64,000 nt of DNA, from contig OX422216.1 of assembly GCA_949130495.1 (NCBI GenBank), positions 98,711,967 through 98,775,966 on the forward strand. The letters run 5' to 3'. The position numbers and the translations under genes are program-made. Source of the DNA: Sambucus nigra. Lineage: Eukaryota; Streptophyta; Magnoliopsida; Dipsacales; Adoxaceae. Positions 59,261-64,000 of this stretch are shown one piece after another. Under the pieces are notes generated by a model. It was not told the origin of the DNA and made no database searches. It worked only from the letters and a program-made list of their open reading frames with translations. Position 1 is the first letter of the stretch. The number at the start of each line of letters is the position of its first letter.

Positions 59261-60716
59261 TCCCTTGTATTTCTTCATCTCTCAAATTCTATAAATTTTC
59301 ATACCATCCGAGGGTCAACATATTCTCCTGTCACTAATAATTATAAATTTTATGTCACTCGACATCCAAACAGGTCTAACACTTACATAAATAAGCCTAC
59401 GGGACGTTCGAAACAAAATCGGGCCTTAAAAGTCATTCTGGAATCTCATTAGAAGACCCAGGGAATCTCGTTCGAATGAGGATCATTTGAATGAAGAACC
59501 CCCACTTCGAACGAACTACCAAACTCGTTAGAAGGTCCACTGGAAACTCGTTAGTAGTCTCGTTCGAACGTGGTAGTTCGAACGACCTGGGATGGACTTC
59601 TAACAAAAATTTCGCAGTTGCTCGGTTCATCTTCAAAGTTCGATTTTCCAGATTTTCTCCTCTTCAATATCAACCTAAACCCATTCCAACCCAAGTACAA
59701 GGTTTCTAAACTACTCTAAGTCACTCTAAGACCTTTCTTAACATATTTTAGGGGTCAAATCCTTCTAATCATCAAATATTCTACAAACTCCTAAATTTTC
59801 CCTTGAATCATATTAACATAAATCGAGAATTTTAGAGCCATAAAAGTCCCATTTTTATTTCGTGATTAGAATCTAATTCACCAAATTTCACACTCCTATA
59901 AAGGGGAAAAATCCTCTACATGCAAACCCCCATCAAATTTCTAAGATTCCTACACAATCTCGTCATAGGTAAAAAAAATTGGTGTTAATAGTTCTAAAAT
60001 CTCAACATATGTTAACAAGAATAATAAATGCTACGAAAAAGATCAAGATAATCACTTGCCTTAAAATGAACTTCTGATCCGCGGGTTGAAATTGGTATGT
60101 GAACGATCCTCCTGACACGATCTACGCGTTGGTATACTTTTTGATGTGAAAACTTAAGTTCTTCGCTTAGGGCTCTAATTGAGTCCTCTCCTTCTTACTT
60201 GGTTCTCTCTCTTTTCCTCTCTTTATCACGTAGGTTGAAAACTAACAGGCCACTAACCCTAAATGCTATTAATTAAACCCAATTTTCGTCCATTCAATTA
60301 CCCAAAAAATTTAAAAGACCAAAATACCCCTCTAGGGTGTCGTTTTGGGCTAAAAATGTCTCGGGCTCCAAATAAAATACCCGAGTAGTGTTTTCTGACT
60401 ATTTCAACCCTTACGGACACTCTGCCACACTCTAAATAGTCATTCGAGTTATACAAAATTAATTTACCTTTTAAACCCCCAAATATATATTAGTGACGCG
60501 ACTTATACACGTCCCAAATATTTATAACATAACTGCCGCGTATCTCATCCCTGACCATAATATTATTTGAATAACTACTAATTCTCATCATGCTAGTAGT
60601 TAATATCATAAAATTGGATTAATTTATATTTTCACCCTTTTATTTAATTAATCCCCATTTTCCCATTTTACATAATTTCATAAAAATAAATATGCGTAAA
60701 AATACGGGGCATTACA
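58617..60716 (-). mobile_element. Incomplete 5' LTR of the Tekay-like element
   Basis: It aligns closely with 53051-54794 but lacks the last ~790 bases of LTR (the homologue of 52265-53050). It has about 340 extra bases at 60034-60396 and a (TA)n tract at 59228-59257. It starts TGTAATGCCCC on the minus strand. Whether it was formed with the 3' LTR or joined later is unclear. No gene. Confidence 0.75.
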
Positions 60717-60721
60717 ATTTT

Positions 60722-63700
60722 CTAATATAGACGTCCACATTCGTCTTAACAACATAGTGGATTTCCCCTAAAGAGAGGAATAAAGTAAGAAACCCTATCA
60801 TGTTCTTTCAAAAGCTCTTGAGCTTTGGAGGTCAGCTCCTCCTTTATGATAGTGAGATCTCAAATCGACTGTTTTAAAAGTTCCAATTCACTATCGACGT
60901 GAATAAGTCTGTCTTATAAGCCTTAGAACTCAGCCTTTATGCCCCAAAGAGACTATGTCATCTCGAAAAGCTCAATCTGACCTAGTGCATAAAGTTTTAC
61001 TACCTCAGCGATGGAGTCTCTTACGACAACCATTAGGAAAGCACTATTCTTCAGATTATTGGAATCTAAAAGTTTATATTGTTATTAAACAATGAGCCGA
61101 GAACTTAAAACTTCATTTTCCTTCCTGAGGACGTCTACCTCCACCCTCAGATATTTAATGGTTTCATTCAATTCCATCTGAGTAAGGGTCTATCCTTTCT
61201 CCATCTCAATAACCCCGTTCCACCCTTTGGCACCATTAATGGAATGATCCAGTAAGAATAAAGGCATGAAAGGTGAAAGAACTACAAGAAACCTATAATA
61301 ACTTTGAAGATACCTTCCCCAATAGGTAGATCAGCTCCTTAACATTAACAAAGGTCTCTCAAGTCCTCATCTTGGCCTCAACATCAGGTCACATCGTCTT
61401 AGTCCTTGAATGGAGGGAATCCACCAAGTAAGCATAAGAGTTTATCTCCTCAACTGAAGGAGGTCGGGAACACCTCTCGTCGGTAACTATATATTCCCTC
61501 AGAGTGACTAAGAGTCTCAGCACCCCTCATTAGGTCTTTCCCCTCTTCAGAAAATACTACCTTCTATTTTCCTTTATTATTTAAAACTAGGGACCGCAAA
61601 GTCCCTCGGGATAGAAGAATAAACTCGGGCTTCCCCAGATGCCCCAACTTCCTCCAATGATGCTTACAACAAAGACATGATTTTGATTGTAGGTCCCTCT
61701 TCGGCCTCCTTGCCCAACTCAACCTCAGGATCTGTCGGTGTGCTATGTTTTAACTTATTAATAACGGACCTCTTCCCCAAGGTATAGCAACCTCGGTTGA
61801 GATATCCTTGGCAAGATGCCTCATCCTCCTCCTTTCTTCCTATTTATTTACTATGACAGTAAGACATGAAAGACTTTGGCCATCAGAACAATTGAGATAA
61901 AGGATAAAAACAAATAAAAGGACAAGGTCAACCACTTTCTTAGTTGATCTCCTTCTTCATTAGAGTCCAAAGGAGTGGCCCCTTCTACCATGACATAGAA
62001 TTTATCTTCACCCGAGGTTTGATCCTTTTTGTCAGAGGCATTCAAGACCTCAGACGCTGACTTAGGGATAATTTTCCTCTTACGAGAGACCTCTGTCGAG
62101 GCATGGACCCTATGATATCCCTTGACACAAGCTTGAAGGGTATAAGGGTAGTCCCTAATGTTACAAGCTTGGGCTCAAGTCCTAACTAATTATTAAAAAA
62201 ATTGATTTTTTCTTTGGTAAAGGTCTTAAAAAGTGTGGGGGGAAATTTTAAGTCCATCTATGTTTTCTCCCTCTCTTGATTAAATGGCTCAACAACCACT
62301 CAAGCAAAGTAAGAGGTTAGCATGATTTCTACTAAGGTCACATAAAAAGATTAAGTCAAAAGCATGAAAAGTGATAAAGGCCCGCCCAGAGTTAGGGGAG
62401 TACACCAAAAGTTGGGGAAGCCCACTAGATTATCAATACCAATAGTGGCCTGGGAACTAACTATAAAGAAATACTTTTCTCTCCAGTTTTTTGGGGCAAT
62501 ATGCCCATCTCTTGAAAAGACCACAATATCCTTTGGAGAAAGTTATTCAACCCCTTATCTTCGGGCTTATTCCGCTCTTAAATTCGGTATAACTTGGATA
62601 ATTGGGTCAGTGTGATGTCGCATTGATCCTCACTATCCTCCTTAAAGGCTAGAATTGTGTCCATCAGTTATCCCCAAGAATTAGCCACCAGTTGATAAGG
62701 AAAAATTCCAACAACTCTTACGATCCTTACCACTAGTAGAGGTAAGGGGAATTTGGCCTCATAATTTAAGAAGCATTCGTTAAAGCAGACATACCCATGG
62801 ATCAAGGAACAATACCTTTCACAAGGATTGGCAGCCTTCAAAGTAACGAAATCAAGTATTTGGTAAATCCTTATGATATTCACTGGGTCTTGAACCGTAA
62901 TTCGAAAGGGGCAATAGGCCCAACCATTAAAGTTCGGGTCACTCACCCTCAGATAGGTGTCCTCATAAGTTCCAGTGCTATCTTTTTCAGGAAGATAAAG
63001 GAAAACATAGGGGACCATGACAAATAGGGGCCTTATGTCAAGGACTTTAAAAGGGGAAATAAACATATTCGGTAAAATGGAGAAGAAAGGAAATAGCTTT
63101 TTCTTTAAAAGTCCAGAGAAAAGGTACGCATAAAATTTGCTCGAAAGGCTTCTTTATAGCCCTCAAAAGATGGTGCTTCAATCTATCCAGTCCCTTCAAT
63201 GCTCTCAATCGCTTAAATTCTCCTTCCCAATGCCACAATGAATATTTTAGTGGAAAATTATAACCTTGCCCCATTCTAAACTAAAGAGGATAAGTTTTGT
63301 GCTTAGCAATTCTTACAAAAAATAACAAAGGGGATACTAATAATACCCTCTCAAATGTTTTACCTTCTAAAGGTCCAAATAACCGTAGGCAAGGAAATAG
63401 GTTCCCCAACTAACCATGACCTCAGGCAAAATGTTACGTGGCATCAGCGACCTCAGTTGTTACTAAGGGAAAGCCAGAGTATTGTATCATACCTTTATAA
63501 TTAATATAATTCCCCAAAGAAGGTTAGGCTTCCCATCATACTCCCTCTATCACGCTTAGAGACCTAAGCATCAAGGTCCCTTTATAATTTACACCCTCAG
63601 CTGACCTCAGAGTGAGGGACAATGACCTTCGGAGATCATCCAAAACTCAGTCTTAGGATTTGGTGACACGTGGTACTTCATGATCAGCTCCCATAAACTC

Positions 63701-64000
63701 CACGATCTTTCCAGCCCTTTCAAACCTCATGTAGTGCTCCTACAAGATGTCTAGCAGAGCAAGTAGAAAGCAAAACACTATTCCACCTACCATAGCTAGT
63801 CAATTTTACATTTATGGAATGTTCCCATTATCATTTAATGCACCTAACAACCAAAGTATTCCACGGGTAAATACTTTTCCCAACACTTCACCTTCTTATT
63901 GTCCCCGACAGGACCTCAGAGTTGTCAATGCTATGATATGACAACAAACTGTTCTCTTTTCAAGAGTTCTCCTAAAAATAGAAGGTTGTAGAAGGTGGAT
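60722..64000 (-). pseudogene. PF04195-like protein, minus-strand copy, broken
   Basis: Read from 64000 downward: leader-like text; a charged segment (LRALKGLDRLKHHLL, 63274-63047); then IHGYVCFNECFLNYEAKFPLPLLVVRIVRVVGIFPYQLVANSWG (62850-62668), the GY-x-FPLPL-x-W core of the PF04195-like domain. Next comes WREKYFF-like text near 62480, hydrophilic linkers, and a coiled coil at 61230-61080 (LNETIKYLRVEVDV, LRKENEVLSSRL). Many stops and frameshifts occur. The copy parallels 40294-42530 in order. Function is unknown; it is found beside gag in plant LTR elements. Confidence 0.55.

Larger units (their letters stand above)
52265..60716 (-). mobile_element. Tekay/Del-like chromovirus, rearranged, 8.45 kb
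   Basis: The outer ends are TGTGACACC (52265) and GGGCATTACA (60716), both expected LTR termini for a minus-strand element. Flanking bases ATTTA (52260-52264) and ATTTT (60717-60721) match at 4 of 5 positions, a plausible old 5-bp target duplication. Inside are a full-length 3' LTR, polypurine tract, chromodomain, integrase, RNase H and a fragment of reverse transcriptase. Then comes foreign LTR-type DNA (57056-58616) and an incomplete 5' LTR. gag, protease and most of reverse transcriptase are lost. It inserted into the PF04195-like ORF. Confidence 0.8.

Overview
This window reads as nuclear DNA of a flowering plant with a large, transposon-filled genome. The evidence is chromodomain Ty3/gypsy (Tekay/Del-like) and Tat/Ogre-like retroelements, L1-type and RTE-type plant LINEs, a tRNA-derived SINE, a plant hAT element with BED finger, DUF659 and hAT-C domains, and long (TA)n and (GA)n tracts. 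I recognise no intact host gene and no rRNA, tRNA or CRISPR locus. Nearly all coding potential is transposon-derived and broken. Family names rest on motif recognition; no database search was possible.

Layout. 1-4.3 kb: three pieces of LTR-type sequence: a Tekay-like LTR end, a second LTR with a ~170-bp tandem repeat and possible primer binding site, and a third LTR family. 4.4-9.1 kb: minus-strand Tat/Ogre-like element, decayed, without integrase. 10.24-10.74 kb: a foldback element between (TA)n tracts. 11.267-17.544 kb: a structurally complete hAT element with matching terminal inverted repeats, a perfect 8-bp target duplication and a multi-exon transposase gene damaged by one visible frameshift and one in-frame stop. 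17.5-31.2 kb: AT-rich DNA with two converging Helitron-like 3' termini at 23.0 kb and exon-like fragments on both sides.

31.29-32.48 kb and 33.24-36.75 kb: two related L1-type LINEs, tail to tail, each with a perfect 15-16 bp target duplication. 37.1-43.7 kb: LTR pieces and a broken plus-strand ORF of the plant 'putative gypsy type transposon' class (PF04195-like). 43.7-45.96 kb: RTE LINE whose catalytic segment is deleted. 46-52 kb: minus-strand LTR carrying a second foldback element, a SINE, and a palindrome-rich CACTA-like segment. 52.265-60.716 kb: minus-strand Tekay-like chromovirus inserted into a second, minus-strand PF04195-like ORF. Its gag, protease and most of its reverse transcriptase are missing and replaced by LTR-type DNA.

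The most interesting pattern is that at least three LTR families with unrelated sequence carry the same kind of cluster: two pairs of short palindromes of 10-16 bp. The hAT element and the paired (TA)n-flanked foldback elements are the next best leads.
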